Origin: Cellulomonas uda
GTDB taxonomy: Bacteria; Actinomycetota; Actinomycetes; Actinomycetales; Cellulomonadaceae
Reading direction: 5' to 3'
Assembly: GCF_006538705.1 (NCBI RefSeq)
Contig: NZ_BJLP01000007.1
Location: 19,106-83,105, forward strand
DNA length: 64,000 nucleotides
Under the pieces are notes generated by a model. That model did no database searches, was not told where the DNA came from, and saw nothing but the letters and a program-made list of their open reading frames with translations. Position numbers and translations under genes: made by a program. How positions within the stretch are numbered: position 1 is the stretch's first letter; every line of letters starts with the position of its first letter. Positions 7,155-16,484 of this stretch are shown here, piece by piece.

Positions 7155-8186
7155 ATGGCGGGTCGAGAGGTTCGCTCAGGGCGCAGCGCGCCGGACGTCG
7201 TCGTCGTGGGCACGGGACCCGTCGCGGCCGGCGTGCTCGCCGCGTGGGGAGCGCGGGCCCGCGCGGTCGACGAGGTGCCGACGGCCGCGCCCGCGTCGGC
7301 ACTCACGGGCGCGCGTGTCGTCGTGCTCGTCGCGCACCCGGGCGACCTCGCGTCCGTGGCCGGGCGCCGGGGGCCGCAGGGGCACGCCCCCGCGGTCGCG
7401 CACGCGCAGCGCACGTTCGCGGCGGCGCGCGAGGTGCGGGCCGAGCACGTCGTCGTCGTGACGTCGGCGCTCGTGCACGGCGCCCACCCCGACCGGCCGG
7501 TCCTGCACGACGACGAGCCCGTGCTCACCGGTGCGCGCGCCGTCCCGGACGGGCTGGTCGGTCACCTGCTCGCGGTCGAGGCGGTCGTCGCGCGCGCGGC
7601 CCGCCGCCGCTCGCCGCGCGTGACGGTGCTGCGGCCCGCCGCGATGGTCGGACGCGGCACCGACACGTTCGTGACGCGGCACTTCGAGGCGCCGCGCCTG
7701 CTCGTCGTGCGGGGCGTGGAGCGGCCGTGGCAGCTCGTGCACGTCGACGACGTGGGCGCCGCGACGGTGTTCGCGGTCGAGCACGCGCTGACCGGTGCGC
7801 TGACCGTCGGGCCGCCGGACATGCTGACGCCCGAGCAGGTCAGCGCCGCGGCCGGGATGCGGACGGTCGCGCTCGCGCCCGCGACGGCGTTCGGCACGGC
7901 CGAGCGGCTGCACCGCGTGGGCGTCCTGCCGGCGCCGGCGGCCGAGCTCGCGTACGTGGTCTACCCGTGGACGGTGGCGGCGGACCGGCTCACGGCGGCG
8001 GGGTTCACGCCGCGGTACTCGAGCGCCGAGGCCCTCGACGTGCTGCTCGAGGGCGTGCGCGGGCGCCTCGCGCTCGGCGGGCGCCGCGTCGAGCGGCGCG
8101 ACGCGGCCGCGCTCGGCGCGGCGGGCGCCGCGGTCGCGCTGCTGGGCACCGCGGCCATCTGGCGGCAGGCGCGGCGTCGCGGCTGA
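7155..8186 (+). CDS. NAD(P)-binding epimerase/reductase-like protein with C-terminal membrane segment
   Basis: A 343-aa protein resembling the extended short-chain dehydrogenase/epimerase fold. A dinucleotide loop VVVVGTGPVAAG lies at 15-26, a VTSALVHGAHPD segment resembles the epimerase active-site strand, and VHVDDVGAATVFAVEHAL is a typical C-terminal substrate-domain motif. The YxxxK catalytic pair is not evident, so enzymatic activity is uncertain. The end carries a hydrophobic stretch (about 318-335) and a basic tail, suggesting membrane attachment. It is divergent from the DUF2342 gene and 43 bp upstream of the YlbL-like protease. The substrate is unknown. Confidence 0.7.
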   Translation: MAGREVRSGRSAPDVVVVGTGPVAAGVLAAWGARARAVDEVPTAAPASALTGARVVVLVAHPGDLASVAGRRGPQGHAPAVAHAQRTFAAAREVRAEHVVVVTSALVHGAHPDRPVLHDDEPVLTGARAVPDGLVGHLLAVEAVVARAARRRSPRVTVLRPAAMVGRGTDTFVTRHFEAPRLLVVRGVERPWQLVHVDDVGAATVFAVEHALTGALTVGPPDMLTPEQVSAAAGMRTVALAPATAFGTAERLHRVGVLPAPAAELAYVVYPWTVAADRLTAAGFTPRYSSAEALDVLLEGVRGRLALGGRRVERRDAAALGAAGAAVALLGTAAIWRQARRRG

Positions 8187-8229
8187 CCGCCCGCGTGTCG
8201 CACACACCCGCGTGCGGCATGATGCCGAC

Positions 8230-9378
8230 GTGCCCGACGAGAACGTCACCCCGCCCGCACCCGCGTCGGCCGACGACGCGCTCGGCGCGCCCGCGCCCGT
8301 CGTCGCCGAACGGCCCAGCCGCCGCGCGATCACGCTGTCGGTGTCGATGCTCGCCACCGCGGTGCTGCTCGCGGCGGTCGCCGTGCTGCCCGCGCCGTAC
8401 TCGGTGACCAGCCCGGGCCCGACCGAGGACGTGCTGGGCAAGGTCGACGACAAGCCGCTGATCACGATCGAGGGAGCGCCGACGTACGACTCGACGGGCG
8501 AGCTGCGCCTCACGACGGTGTCCGCGACCGGAGGGCCCGGGTACCCGTCGAGCACGCTGCGCGTGCTGCGCGGGTGGTTCTCGCCGTGGTCGGTCGTGCA
8601 GCCGCGCGAGATCCAGTTCCCCGACGCGGACGAGTCGCAGGAGGACATCGACCGCGAGAACACCGCGCAGATGGTGTCCTCGCAGGAGAACGCGGCCGTG
8701 GCGGCGCTCTCCGAACTCGGCCGCCCGGTGCCCGCGACGCTCGTCGTCGCGGACACCGTCGAGGACACCGGTGCGGACGGCGTGTTCGAGGACGGCGACA
8801 TCATCACCGCGATCGACGGCACGCCGCTGCCGGACTACCAGAGCCTCGTCACGACGATGGCCGCGGTGAAGCCGGGTGCGGACGTCACGGTCACGGTGCG
8901 CCGCCAGGGCGAGGAGGTCGACCTCACGGTCGAGACCACCGCGGGCGACGACGGTCGCGCGCAGTTGGGCGTGTACATCGACCCGGACTTCGACATGCCG
9001 GTCGACGTGACCATCGACGCGGGCCGGATCGGCGGCCCGAGCGCGGGGACCATGTTCGCGCTCGGGATCATCGACCTGCTCACGCCGCAGGACGAGGCGA
9101 ACGGCCAGGTGGTCGCGGGCACGGGGACGATCGACGTGGTCGGTCGGGTCGGCGCGATCGGCGGCATCCGCCAGAAGCTCGCGGGTGCGCACCGTGACGG
9201 TGCCCGGTGGTTCCTCGCGCCCGAGGCGAACTGCGCAGAGGTCGTCGGGCACGTGCCCGACGGGCTGCGCGTGGTGCGCGTCGCGACGCTGCACGAGGCG
9301 TACACGGACCTCGTCGCGATCGGCAAGGGCGAGGGTGACGCGCTGCCCACGTGCACGGGGGAGCCCGAGGGGTCCTGA
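8230..9378 (+). CDS. YlbL/Lon-like membrane protease with PDZ domain
   Basis: A 382-aa membrane-anchored serine protease of the YlbL family (mycobacterial Rv3194c type). One transmembrane helix (about 28-50) is followed by an extracytoplasmic region, a PDZ domain (about 165-245, DGDIITAIDGTPLPDYQSLV) and a Lon-type S16 protease domain. The catalytic dyad appears intact: Ser271 in GGPSAGT and Lys316 in IRQKLAG. Such proteins are thought to trim or degrade exported proteins. The GTG at 8230 is preferred over one at 8212; neither has a clear ribosome site, so a leaderless transcript is possible. Confidence 0.85.
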   Translation: MPDENVTPPAPASADDALGAPAPVVAERPSRRAITLSVSMLATAVLLAAVAVLPAPYSVTSPGPTEDVLGKVDDKPLITIEGAPTYDSTGELRLTTVSATGGPGYPSSTLRVLRGWFSPWSVVQPREIQFPDADESQEDIDRENTAQMVSSQENAAVAALSELGRPVPATLVVADTVEDTGADGVFEDGDIITAIDGTPLPDYQSLVTTMAAVKPGADVTVTVRRQGEEVDLTVETTAGDDGRAQLGVYIDPDFDMPVDVTIDAGRIGGPSAGTMFALGIIDLLTPQDEANGQVVAGTGTIDVVGRVGAIGGIRQKLAGAHRDGARWFLAPEANCAEVVGHVPDGLRVVRVATLHEAYTDLVAIGKGEGDALPTCTGEPEGS

Positions 9379-9412
9379 CGGGGCGGACGCGGGACCGGCG
9401 GCGGGGCGAGGC

Positions 9413-10000
9413 TCAGGCGAGCGTCGCGCGCAGCGCCTCCAGCAGACCCGGGACCACGTCGGCACCCTGGCCCACCTGGTCGTCGCTGTCGTGCGCGCGC
9501 TGCCGCACGGCGCACCACGTCGGGCCCTCGCGCAGCACACCCACGGCGAGGCGCACGTCCTCGCGGTCGGGGTGGGCGAGCAGCCACGCGAGCGCCTCGT
9601 CGGGGTCGGCGGGCATCTGCGCCTCGGCGGCGGGCGGCAGCACGACGCGCTCGGCGGTCACGGCGACGCCGTCGACCGTCTGCGGCCACGACAGCCCCGC
9701 GAGGAGCGTCTCGAGGTCCGGTGCGTCGGGCAGGCCCTCCTGCTCGATCGACGTCAGGTGCCACGGCTCGGCCTGCGCGGCGGCGAGCGTCTGCGGCGTG
9801 AGCTGTGCGGCGAGCGAGGGCTCCGCGGCGAGCGCCGCCTGCGTGCGGACCAGGGCGAACACCCGCACGGGGGCGTCCCAGCCGGCGGCGGCGACGTGGT
9901 GCTCGATCTCGCGCACGGCGTCGGCGAGCGCGCGCGTCGCGGCGTCTGAGGCGGGCGTGGCGGCGGGCGTGGCGGCGGGCGGCGTCGTGCTGGGGTTCAC
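9413..10000 (-). CDS. PPA1309-family conserved actinobacterial protein
   Basis: A 195-aa soluble protein of the PPA1309 family, which is restricted to Actinobacteria and of unknown function. Typical features are the helix ALADAVREIEHHVAAAGWDAPVRVFALV, the ERVVLPP strand and the C-terminal block GPTWCAVRQRAHDSDDQVGQG. The N-terminus is an Ala/Thr/Pro repeat. It lies between the YlbL and UPF0182 genes, a neighbourhood conserved in many actinobacteria. The GTG at 10000 has no strong ribosome site. Confidence 0.8.
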   Translation of the reverse strand: MNPSTTPPAATPAATPASDAATRALADAVREIEHHVAAAGWDAPVRVFALVRTQAALAAEPSLAAQLTPQTLAAAQAEPWHLTSIEQEGLPDAPDLETLLAGLSWPQTVDGVAVTAERVVLPPAAEAQMPADPDEALAWLLAHPDREDVRLAVGVLREGPTWCAVRQRAHDSDDQVGQGADVVPGLLEALRATLA

Positions 10001-10133
10001 CGGGCCATCGTCGCACCGTGCGCCGCCGCGGCGGGACCTGACACCTCGGACCGGGCGTGTGGGAACCTGGGCCCGTCCGCCCGCGTTGGGCTGGGCGAGT
10101 ACACGACACCGAGACGACGAGGACCGCACCGAC

Positions 10134-13100
10134 GTGAGCTTCGCCAGCACACCCCGCAACCCGAGCGCCGGCCGACCAGCCGGCCGTCCGAGCGAGAGGC
10201 GGCGCGGTGCGCTCGTCCCGACGCTGATCGTGCTCGGCGCGATCGTCGTGCTCGTCCTGATCCTCGCCCAGGTGTGGACCGAGTGGCTGTGGTTCGACCA
10301 GCTCGGGTTCATCGAGGTGCTGCGCACCGAGTGGGGCACGCGCGCCGTGCTGTTCGTCGTCGGCTTCCTGGCGATGGCCGTCGCGGTGGGGCTGACGATG
10401 CGGTACGCGTACCGCTCCCGGCCCGTGTACGCGCCGTCGACGCCCGAGCAGGCGAGCCTCGACCAGTACCGCGAGGCCATCGAGCCGCTGCGCCGGCTCG
10501 TCATGATCGTGGCCCCCGCGCTGCTCGGACTGTTCGCCGGTGCCGCCGTGTCGCAGCGCTGGGACACGGTCCAGCTCTGGATGCACGCGCAGCACGTCGG
10601 GACGGCCGACCCCCAGTACGGCATCGACCTGGGCTTCTACCTGTTCGTGCTGCCCGGCATCCGGTTCGTCGTGTCGTTCCTCATCGCGGTCACGGTGCTC
10701 TCGGGCGTCGCGGCGCTCGCGACCCAGTACCTGTACGGCGGCCTACGCATCGGCGGCAGCAACGACATGCCGCGCACCACGCGGGCCGCGCGCATCCAGC
10801 TGTCGGTGATCGCCGCGGTGCTCATGCTGCTCGTCGCCGCCAACTACTGGCTGGACCGCTACTCGATCCTCACCAAGACCGCGGAGAAGTTCGACGGCGC
10901 CGCGTACACGGACGTGCACGCGGTGATCCCGTCCAAGGCGATCCTCGCGGGCATCGCGGTGTTCGTCGCGGTCACGTTCGTCGTGACGGCGGTGCGCGGC
11001 AACTGGCGCATGCCGCTGATCGGCGTGGGGCTGATGGTGGTCGCGGCGATCGCCGTCGGCGGCATCTACCCGGCCGTCGTGCAGCGCTTCCAGGTGCAGC
11101 CGAACCAGCAGGACGCCGAGGCGGAGTACATCAAGCGCAACATCGAGGCGACGCGCGACGCGTACGGCATCGAGGACGTCGACGTGAAGGAGTACGACGC
11201 CAAGGTCACGGCGGAGCCGCAGGCGCTGCGCGACGACGCGGAGACCGCGGCGTCGATCCGTCTGCTCGACCCGCAGGTCGTCAGCCCGTCGTTCAAGCAG
11301 CTGCAGCAGGTCACGACGTTCTACAGCTTCCCCGACACGCTCTCGGTCGACCGGTACGAGATCGACGGCGAGAGCCAGGACACCGTGATCGCCGCGCGCG
11401 AGCTCAACCTCAGCGGTCTCGAGGCGTCGCAGCGCAACTGGACCAACGACGTCACGGTCTACACGCACGGCTACGGCGTGGTCGCCGCGGCGGGCAACCG
11501 GACCGCGGCACGCGGCGCCCCGTCGTTCCTCGAGAGCGGCATCCCGTCGAAGGGCGTGCTGGGCGAGTACGAGCCGCGCATCTACTTCAGCCCGGGCTCG
11601 CCGCAGTACTCGATCGTCGGCGGCCCCGAGGGTTCGGACTGGGAGCTCGACCGTCCGACGAACGACGGCGGCGGCTCGGTCAACACGCGCTTCCCGACGC
11701 AGGACGTCTCGGCGGGGCCGAGCGTCGGCAACGCGTGGAACAAGCTGCTGTACGCCGTGAAGTTCGGCTCGGAGCAGATCCTGTTCTCGGACCGCGTGAA
11801 CGAGCAGTCGCAGATCCTGTACGACCGCAGCCCGCGTGACCGGGTCGAGAAGGTCGCGCCGTACCTGACGCTCGACGGGCGCGTGTACCCGGCCGTGGTC
11901 GACGGGCGTGTGGTGTGGATCGTCGACGGCTACACGACGAGCAGCCAGTACCCGTACGCCGCGCAGGTCACGCTCGACGACGCGACGGTCGACTCGCTCA
12001 CGCAGTCGTCGCAGACCGTCCAGGCGCTGCAGCCGAAGACCGCGAACTACATCCGCAACTCGGTCAAGGCGACGGTCGACGCGTACGACGGCACGGTGAC
12101 GCTGTACGCGTGGGACGACGAGGACCCGATCCTGCGGGCGTGGCAGGAGATCTTCCCGACCTCGCTGCAGCCGCTCAGCGAGATCGAGGGCGAGCTCATG
12201 GCGCACCTGCGCTACCCCGAGGACCTGTTCAAGGTGCAGCGTGAGCTGCTCGCCCGCTACCACGTGAGCGACCCGAAGCAGTTCTTCACCGGCACGGACT
12301 TCTGGGCCGTCCCGGACGACCCGAACACCGCGGGCAACGTCGCGCAGCCGCCGTACTACATGACGCTGCGGATGCCCGAGGAGAAGAGCGCGAGCTTCTC
12401 GCTCACGTCCACGTTCATCCCGTTCGGTCAGCAGGCCCGCAACGTGATGCGCGGGTACATCGCGGTCGACGCGGACGCGGGGTCGCAGGACGGCACGAAG
12501 GCGCCCGGGTACGGCAAGATCCGGCTGCTGGAGCTGCCGCGGGACGGCTCGGTGCCGGGCCCCGGCCAGGTGAACAACAACATGACGACCGACTCGAAGG
12601 TCGCCGAGGAGTTCACGCTGCTGGGTCGTGGCGGCGCGAACATCGTGCGCGCCAACCTGCTCGCGCTCCCGGTGGGCGACGGGATGCTCTACGTCCAGCC
12701 GGTGTACCTCCAGGCCGAGAAGGGGACGACGTTCCCGCTGCTGCAGCGCGTGATCGTCGCGTTCGGCGACGAGGTGGCGATCTCCGAGACGCTCGACGGC
12801 GCGCTCAACGACGTGTTCGACGGGGACTCGGGGGTCGAGACCGACCCCGGCGCCCCGCCGGCCGGCGAGAACCCGGGGACGGGTGGTGAGACGCCCGAGG
12901 AGCCGACCACGCCGCAGGAGCCCGGCGACGCCGACGCCGAGGCGCGCGCGGACCTGGCGGACGCGCTCGAGCGGGCGCGGGTCGCGATCCAGGAGGGTCA
13001 GGCGGCTCTCGCCGAGGGCGACTTCGCGGCGTACGGCGAGTCGCAGGACGCGCTCGACCAGGCGATCGCGGACGCGCTCGACGCCGAGGCGAGGCTCGAG

Positions 13101-13166
13101 GGCGGCACCGCGGTGACGCCGACGCAGTCGGCGACGCCGGCGCCGACGGCCACGGCCGGCAGCTGA
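10134..13166 (+). CDS. UPF0182 family large membrane protein
   Basis: A 1010-aa integral membrane protein. The first ~310 residues hold about seven hydrophobic helices, starting with LIVLGAIVVLVLILAQVW, followed by a large soluble domain that probably faces outside. The motif TVYTHGYGVVAA and a stretch around YLQAEKGTTFPLLQRVIVAFGD are hallmarks of UPF0182. The tail after about residue 900 is Pro/Thr/Glu-rich and then a helical Ala/Glu segment. The function is unknown. The GTG at 10134 gives the usual short cytoplasmic N-terminus; the ribosome site (GAGGA) is weak and distant. It is divergent from the PPA1309 gene and is followed by a terminator hairpin. Confidence 0.9.
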   Translation: MSFASTPRNPSAGRPAGRPSERRRGALVPTLIVLGAIVVLVLILAQVWTEWLWFDQLGFIEVLRTEWGTRAVLFVVGFLAMAVAVGLTMRYAYRSRPVYAPSTPEQASLDQYREAIEPLRRLVMIVAPALLGLFAGAAVSQRWDTVQLWMHAQHVGTADPQYGIDLGFYLFVLPGIRFVVSFLIAVTVLSGVAALATQYLYGGLRIGGSNDMPRTTRAARIQLSVIAAVLMLLVAANYWLDRYSILTKTAEKFDGAAYTDVHAVIPSKAILAGIAVFVAVTFVVTAVRGNWRMPLIGVGLMVVAAIAVGGIYPAVVQRFQVQPNQQDAEAEYIKRNIEATRDAYGIEDVDVKEYDAKVTAEPQALRDDAETAASIRLLDPQVVSPSFKQLQQVTTFYSFPDTLSVDRYEIDGESQDTVIAARELNLSGLEASQRNWTNDVTVYTHGYGVVAAAGNRTAARGAPSFLESGIPSKGVLGEYEPRIYFSPGSPQYSIVGGPEGSDWELDRPTNDGGGSVNTRFPTQDVSAGPSVGNAWNKLLYAVKFGSEQILFSDRVNEQSQILYDRSPRDRVEKVAPYLTLDGRVYPAVVDGRVVWIVDGYTTSSQYPYAAQVTLDDATVDSLTQSSQTVQALQPKTANYIRNSVKATVDAYDGTVTLYAWDDEDPILRAWQEIFPTSLQPLSEIEGELMAHLRYPEDLFKVQRELLARYHVSDPKQFFTGTDFWAVPDDPNTAGNVAQPPYYMTLRMPEEKSASFSLTSTFIPFGQQARNVMRGYIAVDADAGSQDGTKAPGYGKIRLLELPRDGSVPGPGQVNNNMTTDSKVAEEFTLLGRGGANIVRANLLALPVGDGMLYVQPVYLQAEKGTTFPLLQRVIVAFGDEVAISETLDGALNDVFDGDSGVETDPGAPPAGENPGTGGETPEEPTTPQEPGDADAEARADLADALERARVAIQEGQAALAEGDFAAYGESQDALDQAIADALDAEARLEGGTAVTPTQSATPAPTATAGS

Positions 13167-13182
13167 CGGCCGACCCGACGAA

Positions 13183-13220
13183 CGAGGGGGTCCGTGCCCG
13201 GGTGGGCGCGGGCCCCCTCG
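13183..13220 (+). terminator. Terminator after the UPF0182 gene
   Basis: An 11-bp inverted repeat (CGAGGGGGTCC with GGGCCCCCTCG, one G-T pair) lies just past the UPF0182 stop codon and before the zinc operon promoter. Confidence 0.6.
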
Positions 13221-13261
13221 TCGGTCTCCGAGGAACCGGGGCGCCGCGGTCCAGATCCTTA

Positions 13262-13285
13262 TTGGGAACTGCTATCGTTATCGCT
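13262..13285 (+). promoter_or_regulatory. Candidate Zur operator overlapping the zinc-operon -10
   Basis: A locally AT-rich element, GGGAACTGCTATCGTTATCG (13265-13284), precedes the zinc-binding lipoprotein gene. Read on the other strand it contains GATAACGATAGC, which resembles actinobacterial Zur boxes (GATAACGnTnnC type). TATCGT (13273-13278) could serve as a -10, so repressor binding would block the promoter. This is inference from similarity; a probable zur gene lies at the other end of the cluster. Confidence 0.45.
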
Positions 13286-13320
13286 GGCCGCACGGTGCGG
13301 CACCGTGAAAGGGGTCCTCG

Positions 13321-14274
13321 ATGCGTGCCCGCGCCGCCACCTCGCTCGCCCGCCGGGGGGCGGGCGCCCTCGTCCTCACCCTCGCTCTCGCCGCCTGCTC
13401 GTCGGACGACGGGCCCGGCGCCGGGTCCGACGAGGCCACGCTGTCGGTCGTCGCGTCGACCAACGTCTGGGGCGACGTCGTGCGTCAGGTCGGCGGCGAC
13501 CTCGTCGAGGTCACGTCGGTCGTCGACGACCCGTCCGTCGACCCGCACTCGTTCGAGGCGAACGCGCGCGTCGAGCTCGCGATGTCGCGCGCCGACCTGG
13601 TCATCGTCAACGGCGGCGGCTACGACGACTTCGCGTCGCAGCTGCTGGAGGCGCTCGACCAGGCGCCGCCGGTCGTCGTCGCGGTCGACTCCCACGCGGC
13701 CGAGGACACGCACGCCGAGGACACGCACGCCGAGGACGGCCACGCGCACGGCGAGGGCAACGAGCACGTCTGGTACGACCCGCCGACGGTCGAGGCGGTC
13801 GCCCTGGACGTCGCGGACGAGCTAGCGGCGCTCGCACCCGAGCACGCGGCGCAGCTGCGGGCCAACGCGGACGCCTTCGTCGGGCGGCTCGCCGAGCTCG
13901 AGCAGCGGGCCGCGCGGCTCGCCGAGGAGCACGGCGGTGCCGAGGTGCTCGCGACCGAGCCGGTCCCGCTGTTCCTCGTCGAGGCGGCGGGGCTCGTGGA
14001 CCGCACGCCCCCGCCGTTCTCGGCGGCGGTCGAGGAGGAGACCGACGTCCCGCCGGCCGCGATGAGCGAGATGCTCGACCTCGTGTCGTCGCCCCAGGTG
14101 GCGTTCCTCGTGTACAACGAGCAGACGACGGGTCCGCAGACGGACCAGGTGCTCGAGGCGGCGCAGGCCGCGGGGCTCCCCGTCGTGGACGTGACCGAGA
14201 CGCTGCCGGAGGGCGAGGACTACGTGTCGTGGATGGCGGGGAACCTGGACGCGTTCGCCCAGGCGCTCGCGTGA
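13321..14274 (+). CDS. znuA: Zinc/manganese ABC transporter substrate-binding lipoprotein (ZnuA-like)
   Basis: A 317-aa cluster A-I metal-binding lipoprotein with lipobox LAAC (Cys26). Likely ligands are H76 in DPHSFEA and H149 in NEHVWYD. Residues 125-149 form a His/Asp/Glu loop (HAEDTHAEDGHAHGEGNEH), the mobile metal-trapping loop characteristic of zinc rather than manganese binders. The third histidine usual in the domain linker is not seen: the matching place reads ATEPVPLFL. The start has AAAGGGG nearby. The gene overlaps the following ATPase gene (GTGA), indicating one operon. A Zur-like site lies upstream. The metal could be manganese, but the His-rich loop favours zinc. Confidence 0.88.
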   Translation: MRARAATSLARRGAGALVLTLALAACSSDDGPGAGSDEATLSVVASTNVWGDVVRQVGGDLVEVTSVVDDPSVDPHSFEANARVELAMSRADLVIVNGGGYDDFASQLLEALDQAPPVVVAVDSHAAEDTHAEDTHAEDGHAHGEGNEHVWYDPPTVEAVALDVADELAALAPEHAAQLRANADAFVGRLAELEQRAARLAEEHGGAEVLATEPVPLFLVEAAGLVDRTPPPFSAAVEEETDVPPAAMSEMLDLVSSPQVAFLVYNEQTTGPQTDQVLEAAQAAGLPVVDVTETLPEGEDYVSWMAGNLDAFAQALA

Positions 14275-15068
14275 GCGCACCGGCGGCGCCGCTCGAGCTC
14301 GCGGGGGCGCGGCTGGCCTACGGGCCGCGCGTCGTGTGGTCGGACCTCGACCTCGTCGTGCGACCGGGGGAGTTCCTCACCGTGCTGGGCCCCAACGGGT
14401 CGGGCAAGACGAGCCTGCTGCGCGCGATCCTGGGGCTCGCGCCGCTCGACGGTGGGCGCCTGAGCATCCTGGGTCGCCCGCCGCGCCGCGGGAGCCGCGC
14501 GGTCGGGTACATCCCGCAGCAGCGGCTGATCGACCCGGCGACGCCCGTGCGTGCGCGGGACCTGGTGCGGCTCGGCCTCGACGGCGACCGGTGGGGTGTC
14601 GGCGGGCGCCGCACGCGTGCGCGGGTGGACGAGCTGCTCGCGGCGGTCGGGGCGACGTCGTACGCGGACGTCCCGCTCGGCATGCTCTCGGGCGGTGAGC
14701 AGCAACGCGTGCGCATCGCGCAGGCGCTCGGCACGGAGCCCGGGCTGCTGCTGTGCGACGAGCCGCTCCTGTCGCTGGACCTGCGCCACCAGCACGAGGT
14801 CACCGCGCTGATCGACGCCATGCGCCGCGAGCGGGGCACGGCCGTGGTGTTCGTGACCCACGAGATCAACCCCGTGCTCCCGTACACGGACCGCGTCCTG
14901 TACCTGGGACCCGCCGGGCACGCGATCGGCGCGCCCGACGAGGTCCTCACCTCGAGCCGGCTCACCGCGCTGTACGGCACGCCCGTCGACGTCCTGCGCT
15001 CGCACGGGCGCGTCGTCATCGTCGGCGGCGACGACGAGCACCACCACGTCGAGGAGGCCGAGGCATGA
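14271..15068 (+). CDS. znuC: Zinc ABC transporter ATP-binding protein (ZnuC-like)
   Basis: A 265-aa ABC ATPase energising the metal importer. Walker A GPNGSGKT is at 40-47, followed by Q-loop YIPQQR, signature LSGGEQQR, Walker B LLLCDEP and switch VTHE. The C-terminus carries a short His cluster (DDEHHHVEE) of the type seen in metal transporters. The GTG start overlaps the stop of the binding-protein gene, and the stop overlaps the permease start (ATGA), so the three are translationally coupled. Confidence 0.9.
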   Translation: MSAPAAPLELAGARLAYGPRVVWSDLDLVVRPGEFLTVLGPNGSGKTSLLRAILGLAPLDGGRLSILGRPPRRGSRAVGYIPQQRLIDPATPVRARDLVRLGLDGDRWGVGGRRTRARVDELLAAVGATSYADVPLGMLSGGEQQRVRIAQALGTEPGLLLCDEPLLSLDLRHQHEVTALIDAMRRERGTAVVFVTHEINPVLPYTDRVLYLGPAGHAIGAPDEVLTSSRLTALYGTPVDVLRSHGRVVIVGGDDEHHHVEEAEA

Positions 15069-16000
15069 GCGTGCTCGCGACGAGCGCCCTGACGAGCGCT
15101 GCGGCCGCCGGGGTGCGGGCGGAGGTCGCCGACGACTGGTGGCGGCGGGTGTTCGACTTCAGCGACTACGGCGCGCTGCTCGGCCTGGTGCACAACTCGT
15201 TGATCGCGGCCGCGGTGCTCGGGCTCGTCGGCGGTCTCGTCGGGGTGTTCGTCATGCAGCGCGACCTCGCGTTCGCGGTGCACGGGATCAGCGAGCTGTC
15301 GTTCGCGGGCGCGGCCGCGGCGCTGCTGCTGTCGATCGACGTCATGCTCGGCGCGGTGCTCGGCTCGGTCGTCGCGGCGGTCGTGATCGGTCTGCTGGGC
15401 ACGCGTGCGCGCGACCGGAACTCGATCATCGGCGTGCTCATGCCGTTCGGGCTGGGCCTCGGCGTGCTCTTCCTCGCGCTCTACCCGGGCCGTGCCGCGA
15501 ACAAGTTCGGGCTGCTCACGGGGCAGGTCGTGGCGGTGGACTCGACCCGGCTGTCGGTGTTCCTGGTGGTCGCCGCGCTCGTCGTCGCGGGCCTGCTCGC
15601 GATGTGGCGCCCGCTGACGTTCGCCAGCGTGGACCCGGACGTGGCGGCCGCGCGCGGTGTGCCGACGCGCGCCCTGGGTCTGGCGTTCATGCTCCTGCTC
15701 GGGCTGGCGGTCGCGCTCGCGGTGCAGGTGGTCGGCGCGCTGCTCGTGCTGTCCCTGCTGATCACGCCCGCCGCGGCCGCGACGCGCGTGTCGGCGTCGC
15801 CCGTGGTGGTGCCCCTGCTGTCGGTCGGGTTCGCGATGACCAGCGCGGTCGGCGGGATCCTGCTCGCGCTCGGCGGCTCGGTGCCGATCAGCCCGTACGT
15901 CACGACGATCTCGTTCGTCATCTACGTCGTGTGCCGGCTCGTCGGACGCGCGCGCACGCGGCGCGGCTGGGCGCGCAGGACGCAGGCCGTCGCGGCCTGA
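15065..16000 (+). CDS. znuB: Zinc ABC transporter permease (ZnuB-like)
   Basis: A 311-aa integral membrane permease of the ABC-3 family with about eight hydrophobic segments. It is the last gene of the coupled operon. The cytoplasmic-loop stretch TFASVDPDVAAARGVPTRAL is the family's ATPase-contact region, and VVGALLVLSLLITPAAAATR is another conserved segment. The ATG at 15065 overlaps the previous stop. Its 3' end is 25 bp from the convergent Fur-family gene. Confidence 0.9.
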   Translation: MSVLATSALTSAAAAGVRAEVADDWWRRVFDFSDYGALLGLVHNSLIAAAVLGLVGGLVGVFVMQRDLAFAVHGISELSFAGAAAALLLSIDVMLGAVLGSVVAAVVIGLLGTRARDRNSIIGVLMPFGLGLGVLFLALYPGRAANKFGLLTGQVVAVDSTRLSVFLVVAALVVAGLLAMWRPLTFASVDPDVAAARGVPTRALGLAFMLLLGLAVALAVQVVGALLVLSLLITPAAAATRVSASPVVVPLLSVGFAMTSAVGGILLALGGSVPISPYVTTISFVIYVVCRLVGRARTRRGWARRTQAVAA

Positions 16001-16025
16001 ACGGCCGCGTCCCTCGTCGGCCCCG

Positions 16026-16430
16026 TCAGGAGGTCGCGAGCTCCTCGGCGCACGTCGCGCACGTGCCGAACAGCTCGAGCGTGTGCGACACGTCCACGAA
16101 GCCCGTCTCGTCGGACAGCGAGGCGACGAGCGTCTCGAACGCGGCGGCCTGCACCTCGACGGTGCGCCCGCAGCTGCGGCACACGAGGTGGTGGTGGTGC
16201 CCCTGCCGCTCGCACCGGCGGTACAGCGTCTCGCCGGTCGCGGTGCGCAGCACGTCGAACTCGCCGCTCGCGGCCATCGCCCCGAGCGTGCGGTACACCG
16301 TCGCCAGGCCGATGTCCTCGCCCCGCTGCGCGAGGAGCTGGTGGATCTGCTGCGCGCTGCGGAAGTCTGCGAGCTCGTCCATGAGCTGGCCGATCGCGCG
16401 TCGCTGGCGCGTCGTGCGCTGACCGATCAC
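16026..16430 (-). CDS. zur: Fur-family metalloregulator, probably Zur
   Basis: A 134-aa Fur-family repressor. A winged helix occupies the N-terminal half (RSAQQIHQLLAQRGEDIGLATVYRTL), and the dimer domain carries the HHHHLVCRSCG segment (H78-H81, C84, C87) and the second zinc knuckle C124-C127 (CATC). Position beside a zinc importer suggests Zur rather than Fur or PerR. The GTG at 16430 is preferred to one at 16436 because GGGAGG (16438-16443) is 7 nt upstream of it but immediately adjacent to the other. It lies 54 bp downstream of a PfpI-family gene on the same strand and may be co-transcribed with it. Confidence 0.85.
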   Translation of the reverse strand: MIGQRTTRQRRAIGQLMDELADFRSAQQIHQLLAQRGEDIGLATVYRTLGAMAASGEFDVLRTATGETLYRRCERQGHHHHLVCRSCGRTVEVQAAAFETLVASLSDETGFVDVSHTLELFGTCATCAEELATS

Positions 16431-16484
16431 GTGCACCTCCCGGGGGTCGCCCGAGTCTACGTGGCGCGGCCGTGCCGGACGGCG

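Noticed and set aside
9351..10133. N-terminal extension of the UPF0182 protein by 261 codons
   Set aside because: The extension runs antisense over the PPA1309 gene and is low-complexity; homology begins at the GTG at 10134.
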